From the NCBI GenBank assembly GCA_017623675.1, contig JAGAOO010000046.1, positions 1-64,000 of the forward strand: DNA of 64,000 bases, written 5' to 3'. Position numbers and translations under genes: made by a program. The stretch is from Lachnospiraceae bacterium (GTDB lineage: Bacteria > Bacillota > Clostridia > Lachnospirales > Lachnospiraceae). The notes under the pieces were generated by a model, which had not been told where the DNA came from, did not search any database, and saw only the letters and a program-made list of their open reading frames with translations. Of this stretch, positions 35,709 through 43,479 are shown in pieces (position 1 is the stretch's first letter; each line of letters opens with the position of its first letter).

Positions 35709-35734
35709 CAATCTTCTTTCAACTGTGTTAAAAT
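35706..35734 (+). promoter_or_regulatory. Promoter of lexA
   Basis: TTGCAA (35706-35711), 17 bases, TAAAAT (35729-35734). The fifth LexA box ends in the -35, so lexA should be autoregulated. Confidence 0.8.
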
Positions 35735-35800
35735 ATATCTATAGTTTACAGAGAAACAATGAGAATATTGATATTAATCATTACATATAGGAGGTTTTTT

Positions 35801-36415
35801 ATGGGAAACGGAAAAATTACTGATAAACAAAGAGAAATACTTGAGTATATGAAAGAACAGATTCTTTCAAAAGGTTATCCACCTTCTGTACGGGAAATTT
35901 GTTCTGCTGTACATTTGAAATCTACTTCTTCTGTCCATTCTCATTTGGAAACACTGGAAAAGAATGGTTATATCCGTCGCGACCCAACAAAACCTCGTGC
36001 AATAGAAATTGTTGATGACACTTTTAATTTGACCAGACGGGAATTGGTTAATGTTCCAATCCTTGGGCGTGTTGCGGCTGGTCAGCCTTTACTGGCAGAT
36101 GATAATATTAATGGGTACTTTCCACTTCCACCGGAATATGTGAATAATAAGCAAACCTTTATGCTGACTGTAAAAGGTGAAAGTATGATTAATGCCGGTA
36201 TTTTTGACGGAGATTTAGTACTTGTTGAACAGACTTCTGTTGCAAGAAATGGTGAAATTGTAGTTGCGCTGATTGATGATTCTGCAACTGTTAAGACTTT
36301 TTATAAGGAAAAAGATTATATACGCTTGCAACCGGAAAATGATTCCATGGACCCAATTATTGTACAGGATTGTATGATTATGGGGCGGGTCATTGGCTTA
36401 TATCGGAAGATGTAA
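35801..36415 (+). CDS. lexA: SOS repressor LexA
   Basis: A 204-residue repressor. The N-terminal winged helix (1-65) has [21 protein letters not shown] and [13 protein letters not shown]. The self-cleavage site is Ala-Gly in [11 protein letters not shown] (about residues 84-94). The catalytic serine is in [13 protein letters not shown] and the lysine in SATVKTFY. RecA-stimulated cleavage would relieve repression of lexA and the divergent yneA-like gene. ATG 35801 follows AGGAGG by 6 bases; an upstream ATG at 35759 has none. Confidence 0.97.
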   Translation: MGNGKITDKQREILEYMKEQILSKGYPPSVREICSAVHLKSTSSVHSHLETLEKNGYIRRDPTKPRAIEIVDDTFNLTRRELVNVPILGRVAAGQPLLADDNINGYFPLPPEYVNNKQTFMLTVKGESMINAGIFDGDLVLVEQTSVARNGEIVVALIDDSATVKTFYKEKDYIRLQPENDSMDPIIVQDCMIMGRVIGLYRKM

Positions 36416-36454
36416 TCATAATACATATTTAAAAATTTGTTTTAGTAATTAATA

Positions 36455-36492
36455 GGAATGGAAAATCTAGGACTCAGGATTTCCCATTCCCA
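36455..36492. terminator. Bidirectional terminator between lexA and unknown gene
   Basis: GGAATGGAAAATC (36455-36467) pairs with GATTTCCCATTCC (36478-36490), with A/T-rich flanks on both sides. It lies between convergent genes and could stop both transcripts. T-runs are short, so strength is uncertain. Confidence 0.65.
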
Positions 36493-36506
36493 TTAATTCT
36501 ATATTT

Positions 36507-37175
36507 TTAATCAAATTCATATTCTTCACATGTTTCCGGATATATTTCCCATTCATCTAATTTATTTTCGTTGGATATGTATATATGTACTTTATTTGTT
36601 TCGTCAATTAGGAACGCATATCCAGTAGCACCATTCATTTTATACTGAATTGTAGTATATAACTCACCACTATGTACATATTGTAGTTCTAATAAATAAT
36701 CTATATGAGATGATATATCTTCAGGAAGTTCTTGATATGTAGTATCTTGTAAACTATATACTTTATTATAATATTGTTTAAGATCATCCTCATATTCTGT
36801 GTTCTTTATATATTCATCAATTTTATACCCTATAAAATTTGCATTATAGACATCAGACTTTTTATGAAGATTTGTAATATGTATTGTCCATAAAAAAATC
36901 AATAATACTGAGAGTATAATCCCAACAATATTAATGATAGAAGTAGCAATACGAAAACCATCTTTTCCGGGATAATTCTTGCGGGCATAAAATATCAAAA
37001 TAAAAGATGTGATAGCAAGTGACATTTGTAGAATACAACAAGCTGCTACAGTAAATTCAACCATCAGCCCTAAAGAAAAAACTGAAAGAATGGATAGAAC
37101 AAAAGATAAATATACAACTAATGGACGATGATAGTCATAATAGTATATGTTCTGATAAGAATACTTGTTTTTCAA
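36507..37175 (-). CDS. Unknown membrane protein
   Basis: A 222-residue protein I cannot place. After a tyrosine-rich N-terminus (YSYQNIYYYDYHRP) there are three hydrophobic segments within about residues 24-115, resembling DUF4190-type membrane modules, then an acidic soluble region of about 105 residues. The start is the TTG at 37175, because GGGAGGTG lies 7 bases upstream; a longer reading from ATG 37244 has no ribosome site and overlaps the neighbour. It follows the next gene upstream by about 50 bases, so the two are probably cotranscribed. Confidence 0.65.
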   Translation of the reverse strand: MKNKYSYQNIYYYDYHRPLVVYLSFVLSILSVFSLGLMVEFTVAACCILQMSLAITSFILIFYARKNYPGKDGFRIATSIINIVGIILSVLLIFLWTIHITNLHKKSDVYNANFIGYKIDEYIKNTEYEDDLKQYYNKVYSLQDTTYQELPEDISSHIDYLLELQYVHSGELYTTIQYKMNGATGYAFLIDETNKVHIYISNENKLDEWEIYPETCEEYEFD

Positions 37176-37224
37176 CGGTTTCACCTCCCTATACTCATAA
37201 CTTCTTCCATATAAACGAGTTTGA

Positions 37225-37554
37225 TTATGAGTATACAACATCACAAAAGAAACCTACTTTGTTTTCCATACAGCTTGCATATCGATAACGAATGACAGAA
37301 CCTTCATTAAACCGAACAAACATCTGAGAATATGGGTAACCAACTGCATTTGTCAGCTTCTGGAAGTGTTTCTCTGCCTGCTCCAAATTAAACTTGTTCA
37401 ATTTAATATCAACCACAAAACGATTATAGTGAATGGTAACACAATATCGTTTTAAGCCTTTGCAGTCAGCCAGAAAATGATTAAAAGCACATTCAATTTC
37501 AGGTGCAGTTGATAACTGTATGTATTTTAAGTATTCATTAAATACACGAAACAT
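37225..37554 (-). CDS. Unknown soluble protein
   Basis: A 109-residue protein without signal or membrane segments. It has a pattern of strand-helix-strand (GLKRYCVTIHYNRFVVDIKL cited as CVTIHYNRFVVDIKL, LEQAEKHFQKL) and several cysteines. I do not recognise the family. The ribosome site AAGGAT is present. It lies between a HD-GYP gene and the unknown membrane protein. Confidence 0.6.
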   Translation of the reverse strand: MFRVFNEYLKYIQLSTAPEIECAFNHFLADCKGLKRYCVTIHYNRFVVDIKLNKFNLEQAEKHFQKLTNAVGYPYSQMFVRFNEGSVIRYRYASCMENKVGFFCDVVYS

Positions 37555-37604
37555 TGTATTATCCTTTCTCTTGAAATAACATCTTGGTATCTGTTATATG
37601 TATC

Positions 37605-38852
37605 CTATTGACCATCCGTATGTATCTTAGCGGTTGATTGAATCTCCCACTGTTGAGATTCATCTTCTGTCGGCGCAACATCAGGAATGGCATTAAAGAT
37701 TTCTACAAACTTATCAAAGTTATTCTTAAATAGTTCTACCACATCCGGATCAAACTGTGTTCCACTTCCTAAAGCAATTTCATTATAGGTCTGTGCCAAC
37801 GACCAACCTTCTTTATAGCAACGGGAAGCTGATAAAGCATCGAAAACATCTGCCAATGCCATTAAACGACTGACATAGGCAATTTCATCGCCTTTCATTC
37901 CTAAGTAACCTTTGCCATCCCAGCGCTCATGATGTTGCAAAGCAATGGTACGGGCAATTTCCATGATTTCTCCGGTCGCGTTATGTAATAGTGCTTCTCC
38001 ATAAAGCACATGGTTTTTTACAATTGCATATTCATCATCTGTTAATTTGCCAGGTTTATTGAGAATTTCTTCCGGTATCATTAATTTACCAATATCATGC
38101 ATCATAGCTGCTGTGCAGACCATTTCTGTGTAAGTCTGGTCGAAGCCGGAAGCCTCACAAAGAACATACATATAATTTGAAACCCGTCGTACATGTTCGC
38201 CGGTTGATTTTGATTTTGATTCACAAATATTCGCAAAGGAAAGAATAATTTCCTCCTGACTGATTTTTAGTTGCTGAGAATAGATGAATATATCGGCCAT
38301 CATTTCATTGTTACGGTCAACAATAAAATATGCAATAAATGACATAAATATCAAGACTAATTCTTTTGGCAGAAAATTATAAAAAATTGCTGATTCAATA
38401 TTCAAAGCCAAAGGGTCATTGGGTATTAAGCCTACATATAAATTCATAAAAGAAGACAATAGAATTAAAGCTGTATTGATTAAAGTAGTAAACAATACCA
38501 GCACTCTGTTATAATACAAGGACGCAATTAGTAATGGAAACAGAATAATTGCCGAAGCATAATAAGACAAAAAAGAACAAAGCACACAGCTTGCTAAAGA
38601 CGTGCAAATAATTACCATGTACATAATATAATTCTTTTCAATGTTGAAGCAATTAATGAAAATTGTTGGAATCAGCAATAAAATTCCACAGCTTGCAAGA
38701 CACAAACTGATTGCTGACTTATCAAACTGAATTAAATTGCTAAATACCAGACACCATATAATCAGCAATAAATATAATGTATATCGAAGTGATTTCGCAA
38801 CAATATTATTTATCTTAACATTATTAATATTTAAAAAACGATCTAAATCCAT
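37605..38852 (-). CDS. Membrane HD-GYP domain protein
   Basis: A 415-residue protein with about six membrane segments (about residues 20-185) and a cytoplasmic HD-GYP domain (about 200-390). Motifs are HDIGK, the HILNKPGKLT-like EEILNKPGKLT, and HHERWDGKGY. The GYP triad is GYL here. Such domains hydrolyse cyclic di-GMP or cGAMP-type dinucleotides; the changed proline may not abolish activity. The metal ligands HD and HHE are kept. An EAL protein at 59505 is the other visible cyclic-nucleotide enzyme. The ATG at 38852 follows AAGGTGG; GTG 38861 is an alternative. Confidence 0.85.
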   Translation of the reverse strand: MDLDRFLNINNVKINNIVAKSLRYTLYLLLIIWCLVFSNLIQFDKSAISLCLASCGILLLIPTIFINCFNIEKNYIMYMVIICTSLASCVLCSFLSYYASAIILFPLLIASLYYNRVLVLFTTLINTALILLSSFMNLYVGLIPNDPLALNIESAIFYNFLPKELVLIFMSFIAYFIVDRNNEMMADIFIYSQQLKISQEEIILSFANICESKSKSTGEHVRRVSNYMYVLCEASGFDQTYTEMVCTAAMMHDIGKLMIPEEILNKPGKLTDDEYAIVKNHVLYGEALLHNATGEIMEIARTIALQHHERWDGKGYLGMKGDEIAYVSRLMALADVFDALSASRCYKEGWSLAQTYNEIALGSGTQFDPDVVELFKNNFDKFVEIFNAIPDVAPTEDESQQWEIQSTAKIHTDGQ

Positions 38853-38880
38853 AAACTCCACCTTAGCCCCTTATAGTATA

Positions 38881-38909
38881 ACTATAAGACTTCACGAATT
38901 TAATGTCAA
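38881..38909 (-). promoter_or_regulatory. Promoter of HD-GYP gene
   Basis: On the minus strand TTGACA (38909-38904), 17 bases, TATAGT (38886-38881). It starts 5 bases past the rsfS stop, so the HD-GYP gene has its own strong promoter. Confidence 0.78.
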
Positions 38910-38913
38910 CCTT

Positions 38914-39261
38914 TTATAACTGGTCTTTTTCTACGATTTTTCCATCTCTCCAGATTCGTTCCAAATCATAAAATAAACGGTCTTCTTTGGAAAAAATGTG
39001 CACAATAATATCCGAAAAGTCCATTAAAATCCAATTGGCAGAATCATATCCTTCTACCTGTTTTACCGGGTAACCGGCTTTGCCACAGGTTTCCTCTACA
39101 TTATCAGCTAAAGCCTGTACTTGATTACGGTTATTACCGCTTGCAATTATAAAATAATCTGCAATCACTGAAACATTTGATATATCAATAATCTTGATAT
39201 CCTCAGCCTTTTTGTCTTCTAAAGCATTTAATACCAGTTTGGTTAATTCATTTGCGTTCAT
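38914..39261 (-). CDS. rsfS: Ribosomal silencing factor RsfS
   Basis: A 115-residue protein that binds L14 on the 50S subunit and blocks joining to 30S under starvation. Family sequences: ISNVSVIADYFIIASG, NQVQALADNVEE and WILMDFSDIIVHIF. It is the last gene of the obgE-yhbY-nadD-yqeK-rsfS run. AGGAGAGG precedes the ATG. Confidence 0.95.
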   Translation of the reverse strand: MNANELTKLVLNALEDKKAEDIKIIDISNVSVIADYFIIASGNNRNQVQALADNVEETCGKAGYPVKQVEGYDSANWILMDFSDIIVHIFSKEDRLFYDLERIWRDGKIVEKDQL

Positions 39262-39331
39262 ATCCCTCTCCTGTTTCTAATTTTCTCCATAGTTTCTATA
39301 TAATAAGATAGCATTAAAAAGTTAATTACTA

Positions 39332-39898
39332 TCAAAGATTTTCAACATAAAAACGATAGGTCTGCTCTGAAATTTCATCAATAGTTTCTCCCTTTCGTTT
39401 CAAATATTCAAGAATATTTGAAAGAATGTGAATCAGACACTGATCTAAATCAGTAAAAGCTTCCTTGCGGATTTCTTCCATTTCCGGAAGCATTTTACGG
39501 TTTGGTTCAATAAAATCAGCAATATAAATGATTTTGTCCAAATCAGACATGTTTGGGCAACCGGTGGTATGCCAAGTGATGGCTGACAAAATTTCACGAT
39601 CTTTTACCTTGAATTTATCCTTAGCAATTGCAGCACTCAGCTTTGCATGTAATAGTTCAGGATTCTTTCTTTCGTATGTAGAAATAGGCAATCCATATTT
39701 TTCACATTTGGCAATTTTATCTTGTGCAGAATAATTCTTGCCACAATCATGTAGTAATCCTGCAATTGCAGCCTTTTCAATATCAACATTATGACACATT
39801 GCCATTGCCGCAGCAGTATATTCTACACCAAGACTGTGTTCAAAACGCCTTTCTGTCAGACGTTCCTTTAATTTTTCACGCATTTCCATTCGTTCCAT
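39332..39898 (-). CDS. yqeK: YqeK-type HD hydrolase (Ap4A hydrolase)
   Basis: A 188-residue HD-domain protein. Metal-site residues are HSLGVEYTA, LLHDCGK, ELLHAKLSA and TWHTTG, then DLDKIIYIADFIEPNR, all standard for YqeK, which cleaves diadenosine tetraphosphate to ADP. It sits between nadD and rsfS, as is usual. The start ATG 39898 has AGAGGA upstream and lies just past the nadD stop. Confidence 0.93.
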   Translation of the reverse strand: MERMEMREKLKERLTERRFEHSLGVEYTAAAMAMCHNVDIEKAAIAGLLHDCGKNYSAQDKIAKCEKYGLPISTYERKNPELLHAKLSAAIAKDKFKVKDREILSAITWHTTGCPNMSDLDKIIYIADFIEPNRKMLPEMEEIRKEAFTDLDQCLIHILSNILEYLKRKGETIDEISEQTYRFYVENL

Positions 39899-39909
39899 AG
39901 TTTATCCTC

Positions 39910-40518
39910 TTACCCCATGTATAGTTGATGTTTCTCAATATATTGATATACTCCATCAGGAAGCCACTGCGAAATTACATCTTTTTCCTGAATATTGTCT
40001 CGAATATCGGTAGATGAAATATCCATCATTGGAGTATCCAAAAAAAGAATTCTAGAATCCTTTACTTCTTGAAGTAATTCCATCCGCATAGTATCTAAAG
40101 TGACCATATCAGCACCATTTCTTTTGGCACATAAAATCACTGTCAATTTCAGTATTTCCTGATACTCTCTCCACTCTCTCAAATGAACCAGAGAATCTCC
40201 GCCAAGGATGAAATAAAACTGGTCATTCGGATAAAGCCCGGACAATTCACGAAGTGTGTCAATGGTATAGGTTGCACCAGTTCGTCGAAGTTCCATATCC
40301 GAAAATTCCATATAAGGATAATCCTGAATTGCAATCTGCACCATCCGGCTTCGATGCTTGGAATCCAGCAATTCATCAGTATCTTTATAAGCAGGAAGCT
40401 TGTTCGGTATCACAAGAACCTTATCCAGTTGGAATTGCTGATAACCTGCTTTAGCCAACATAATATGTCCCAGATGAATGGGGTTAAATGTTCCACCCAT
40501 GATACCGATTTTACTCAT
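39910..40518 (-). CDS. nadD: Nicotinate-nucleotide adenylyltransferase NadD
   Basis: A 202-residue nucleotidyltransferase making deamido-NAD from nicotinate mononucleotide and ATP. The ATP-binding motif is GGTFNPIHLGH (about residues 8-18). FILGGDSLVHLREW and MDISSTDIRDNI (the ISSTxIR motif) follow. GGAGG precedes the ATG. Confidence 0.96.
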   Translation of the reverse strand: MSKIGIMGGTFNPIHLGHIMLAKAGYQQFQLDKVLVIPNKLPAYKDTDELLDSKHRSRMVQIAIQDYPYMEFSDMELRRTGATYTIDTLRELSGLYPNDQFYFILGGDSLVHLREWREYQEILKLTVILCAKRNGADMVTLDTMRMELLQEVKDSRILFLDTPMMDISSTDIRDNIQEKDVISQWLPDGVYQYIEKHQLYMG

Positions 40519-40535
40519 AAAATGCCTCCAAATTT

Positions 40536-40826
40536 CTATTTAGGTAACATAATCTTTTTATTGTCACGTGATTCTTTATACAAGACAATTTTTTTTCCAA
40601 TTACTTGTACCACTTGTGCACCGGAACGCTCTGCAATCAGGTTAGCAAGTTCCTTTGGATCATCTGCACAATTCTTTAATACACCGATTTTAATTAATTC
40701 CCTTTTTTCTAAAGCTTCACGAATTCCTTCAATAAATTCCGGTGTAACGGATGATTTCCCTACATTGAAAATAGGCTCCATATTCATTGCCAAGCTTTTT
40801 AAAAAGGCACGCTGCTTACTTGTCAT
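40536..40826 (-). CDS. yhbY: CRM-domain RNA-binding protein YhbY
   Basis: A 96-residue CRS1/YhbY domain protein associated with pre-50S particles. The start TSKQRAFLKSLA and the FNVGKSSVTPEFIEGI, ELIKIGVLKNC and IGKKIVLYKES segments are typical. It lies between obgE and nadD. Confidence 0.93.
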   Translation of the reverse strand: MTSKQRAFLKSLAMNMEPIFNVGKSSVTPEFIEGIREALEKRELIKIGVLKNCADDPKELANLIAERSGAQVVQVIGKKIVLYKESRDNKKIMLPK

Positions 40827-40872
40827 TTCTTCTCTCCTTAGGTTGTACCATTCACATCAAAATATTCCATCA

Positions 40873-42165
40873 TTATTTGTAATAATCGAAGGAAAGACCA
40901 TATAAACGTACGGTGTCGCCATCTTGAATACCTAACGCTTCTAATTCGTCCAGAATTCCATTTTTCTTCAAAAATTCCTGAAAGAACCGGAAACCTTTTT
41001 CAGATTCCAGATTGGTATAGCCAAGCATACGTTCAATTCTAGGGCCTTCTACCACGTATTCATCTTCCTTTTCGTCATAAGTCACTTCAAAAGGAAGTGT
41101 GATGTCATCAGCAAATACAGATGGGTCGAATTCCGGTTCAAATTCAATGGTTTCCTGTGGTAATTCCTTTAACATACTGTGTACATGCCAAAGTAATTCC
41201 TTTATACCTTCCCCGGAAACAGCAGAAATAGGGAAAACCGGAATCTTCAATGGCTCCATTTCTTCCCGGATTAAATCCAACACCGTTTCCCGTTCCATTT
41301 CCGACATAACATCTATCTTATTTGCTGCAATAACTTGTGGTTTTGATTCTATATCAATTCCATATTTCTTTAATTCGTAATTAATTGCCTGTATATCATT
41401 AATTGGGTCCCGCCCTTCTGTTGAGGCAGCATCTACCAAATGAATCAGAACTTTGGTTCGTTCGATATGACGTAAAAATTCCAGTCCAAGTCCGGTTCCT
41501 TCAGCGGCGCCTTCAATTATACCGGGGATATCGGCAATGACAAATCCCTGGCTATCGCCTAAGTCCACTACACCTAAATTAGGCTGTAAGGTAGTGAAAT
41601 GATAATTGGCAATCTTCGGTCTGGCATTGGTAACTCTGGATAAAAATGTGGATTTTCCTACATTTGGGAAGCCCACTAAACCAACATCAGCAATTACTTT
41701 TAATTCTAATGTAATCCAAAGCTCTTTGGCATCCTGCCCCGGCTGGGCGTATTTCGGTGCCTGCATCGTAGATGTAGCATAATGCATGTTTCCTTTGCCA
41801 CCACGACCACCCTTTAAGAACACTACCGGTTCCTTCTTATTGGACATATCCAGAATAACCTTACCGCTTTCTGCATCCTTGATTACCGTTCCCGGTGGTA
41901 CTTTTAATATAATATCGTCTCCGTCAGCACCATGACACCGGCGTTTACCGCCTTCTTCTCCATCACCGGCTTTGTATTTCCGGCAGTTTCGAAAGTCTAC
42001 TAAGGTATTGAGACCTTCGTCTACCACAAAAATAACGTCGCCGCCACGGCCGCCATCGCCACCATCCGGGCCACCATCCGGCACATATAATTCTCTTCTG
42101 AAACTCACGTGACCATCGCCGCCTTTACCGGAACGGACGTAAATCTTCGCTCTGTCTGCAAACAT
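40873..42165 (-). CDS. obgE: GTPase Obg
   Basis: A 430-residue GTPase for 50S assembly and stringent control. The glycine-rich Obg fold covers about 1-158 (GKGGDGHVSFRRE, GGRGGKGN). The G domain has G1 GFPNVGKST, G3 DIPGI and G4 NKID. A C-terminal OCT domain (about 350-430), variable among species, has EGPRIERMLG and DTVRLYGLSFDYY. ATG 42165 has AAGGTGAG upstream; the longer reading from 42192 is rejected. Confidence 0.97.
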   Translation of the reverse strand: MFADRAKIYVRSGKGGDGHVSFRRELYVPDGGPDGGDGGRGGDVIFVVDEGLNTLVDFRNCRKYKAGDGEEGGKRRCHGADGDDIILKVPPGTVIKDAESGKVILDMSNKKEPVVFLKGGRGGKGNMHYATSTMQAPKYAQPGQDAKELWITLELKVIADVGLVGFPNVGKSTFLSRVTNARPKIANYHFTTLQPNLGVVDLGDSQGFVIADIPGIIEGAAEGTGLGLEFLRHIERTKVLIHLVDAASTEGRDPINDIQAINYELKKYGIDIESKPQVIAANKIDVMSEMERETVLDLIREEMEPLKIPVFPISAVSGEGIKELLWHVHSMLKELPQETIEFEPEFDPSVFADDITLPFEVTYDEKEDEYVVEGPRIERMLGYTNLESEKGFRFFQEFLKKNGILDELEALGIQDGDTVRLYGLSFDYYK

Positions 42166-42206
42166 TGTCTCACCTTGCTTTCTTTCCATCAAAAATAGTT
42201 ATATAA

Positions 42207-42243
42207 CAAAATAGGGACACTATTCATAGTGTCCCCAAAAAAA
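42207..42243 (-). terminator. Terminator after rpmA
   Basis: GGGACACTAT and ATAGTGTCCC form a perfect 10-base stem (42214-42236), with an A-run before and TATTTTG after on the minus strand. It lies between rpmA and obgE, so it probably limits read-through into obgE. Confidence 0.8.
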
Positions 42244-42245
42244 TC

Positions 42246-42533
42246 TTATTTGTCAACGACTGGGTAAATAGAAACCTGTTTCTTGTCTCTGCCCTTTCTT
42301 TCAAAACGAACAACACCATCAACTAAAGCAAATAATGTATCATCGCCGCCTCTACCCACATTAACACCTGGATGAATCTTAGTTCCACGTTGTCTGTATA
42401 AGATGTTACCAGCTTTTACAAACTGACCGTCAGCTCTCTTTGCACCTAATCTCTTAGCTTCAGAGTCACGACCGTTCTTAGTAGAACCAACACCCTTCTT
42501 GTGAGCAAAAAATTGAAGGTTCATCTGCATCAT
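42246..42533 (-). CDS. rpmA: 50S ribosomal protein L27
   Basis: A 95-residue L27. The N-terminus [14 protein letters not shown] carries the Firmicutes extension that must be removed after LQFF before L27 can reach the peptidyl-transferase centre; the protease gene prp lies directly upstream. The body [18 protein letters not shown] and QRGTKIHPG are invariant L27 sequences. AAGGAGGTG precedes the start. Confidence 0.97.
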   Translation of the reverse strand: MMQMNLQFFAHKKGVGSTKNGRDSEAKRLGAKRADGQFVKAGNILYRQRGTKIHPGVNVGRGGDDTLFALVDGVVRFERKGRDKKQVSIYPVVDK

Positions 42534-42538
42534 TTTCG

Positions 42539-42868
42539 TTACACCTCCTTAGTGTTAACTCTCAAATACTTTTTTCCATATTCTTTTGAAATTCCATCTA
42601 AGCCAATCACCATGGAACGAATCAGCAAGCTTGCCTGTTCTCCCGGTACTGAACAAAACCGAAAATCAATCTCACCATTTTCTTCATTCTGAGTTACCTC
42701 AATTGCTTCATTCGTGAGTTCTTCTATGGAATTAACTGTTGTCAAAACAATTGCTGAAACCGCACTACAAATAATATCATAACCCGGTTCCGCAAATTCT
42801 GCATGTCCATATGTGTGGAAACCTGTAAATTGATTCTTAGAATCAACAAATACTGTTACCTGAATCAT
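42539..42868 (-). CDS. prp: Ribosomal-processing cysteine protease Prp
   Basis: A 109-residue protease that cuts the N-terminal extension of L27. The catalytic His and Cys lie in [18 protein letters not shown] (H and C about 13 residues apart, residues about 22 and 35). The C-terminal YLRVNTKEV is also typical. It is between rplU and rpmA, the standard order in Firmicutes. Confidence 0.95.
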   Translation of the reverse strand: MIQVTVFVDSKNQFTGFHTYGHAEFAEPGYDIICSAVSAIVLTTVNSIEELTNEAIEVTQNEENGEIDFRFCSVPGEQASLLIRSMVIGLDGISKEYGKKYLRVNTKEV

Positions 42869-42882
42869 ACGACACCTGCCAA

Positions 42883-43191
42883 TTAAGCATTAATAGCTTT
42901 GATTTCAACCTTTGTATATGGCTGTCTGTGACCCTGCTTCTTATGATAGCCGGTCTTTCTCTTGTACTTGTAAACGATAACCTTCTTGCCCTTGCCTTCG
43001 CCTACAACCTCTGCTGTAACCTTAGCATTCGCAACCTTATCACCGCAAAGAATATCTTTGTCATTGTTTACTACAACAACATCGTCAAATGTAACAGTAT
43101 CACCTGTTGCTGCATTCAACTTCTCTACAAAAATGATATCGCCTTCAGCTACCTTGTACTGCTTGCCACCTGTTGCAATAATAGCGTACAT
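42883..43191 (-). CDS. rplU: 50S ribosomal protein L21
   Basis: A 102-residue L21 starting MYAIIATGGKQYKV, with FVEKLNAATGDTV and the C-terminal KRKTGYHKKQGHRQPYT, all diagnostic. It is first in rplU-prp-rpmA and follows a promoter and leader. Confidence 0.98.
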   Translation of the reverse strand: MYAIIATGGKQYKVAEGDIIFVEKLNAATGDTVTFDDVVVVNNDKDILCGDKVANAKVTAEVVGEGKGKKVIVYKYKRKTGYHKKQGHRQPYTKVEIKAINA

Positions 43192-43199
43192 ATTGGTAT

Positions 43200-43272
43200 C
43201 CTCCTTTTATCATTACTCGCCAACTATGGTGGTGTCAAATGGACACACTTCGACCTCGTTGTGCGGCACACT
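43200..43272 (-). promoter_or_regulatory. Probable L21 leader RNA
   Basis: The untranslated leader of rplU, about 75 bases. On the minus strand it holds TGTG-CCG-CACA and GTGTC-CATTT-GACAC hairpins before AAAGGAGG. Firmicutes rplU operons commonly have an autoregulatory L21 leader here. The match to that family is inferred from position and stems, not tested by a covariance search. Confidence 0.5.
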
Positions 43273-43277
43273 CAAGT

Positions 43278-43306
43278 ATTATAACTGTTTAGGAAAATAA
43301 AGTCAA
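43278..43306 (-). promoter_or_regulatory. Promoter of rplU-prp-rpmA
   Basis: On the minus strand TTGACT (43306-43301), 17 bases, TATAAT (43283-43278). Near-consensus, as expected for ribosomal protein genes. Confidence 0.88.
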
Positions 43307-43427
43307 TAAAATTCATGAAAAATTTGAAATGTATTCATAAAACATCCCATATTAAAGATTTTCAGCTATTGTTCTGTATACCCACTAATTCTGTTGCATA
43401 TACTAATATATATAGGAGGTATTGCAT

Positions 43428-43475
43428 ATGGTTGCTTGGTTAATATTTTTATTTCGTATTATAAAGAATTCGTGA
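43428..43475 (+). CDS. Possible 15-residue hydrophobic peptide
   Basis: A tiny frame with a strong ribosome site (AGGAGGT, 43414-43420) 7 bases before ATG. It encodes MVAWLIFLFRIIKNS, a hydrophobic stretch with a basic end. It lies on the plus strand between the convergently placed 3' end of RNase G and the rplU promoter region, where no other gene is present. It could be a membrane micropeptide like those of type I toxin or regulatory systems, or chance. No homology can be judged at this length. Confidence 0.3.
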   Translation: MVAWLIFLFRIIKNS

Positions 43476-43479
43476 TATT

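Noticed and set aside
40183..40905. 240-codon open frame on the plus strand across nadD, yhbY and the start of the obg region
   Set aside because: It runs antisense to three well-identified genes and shows no family features.
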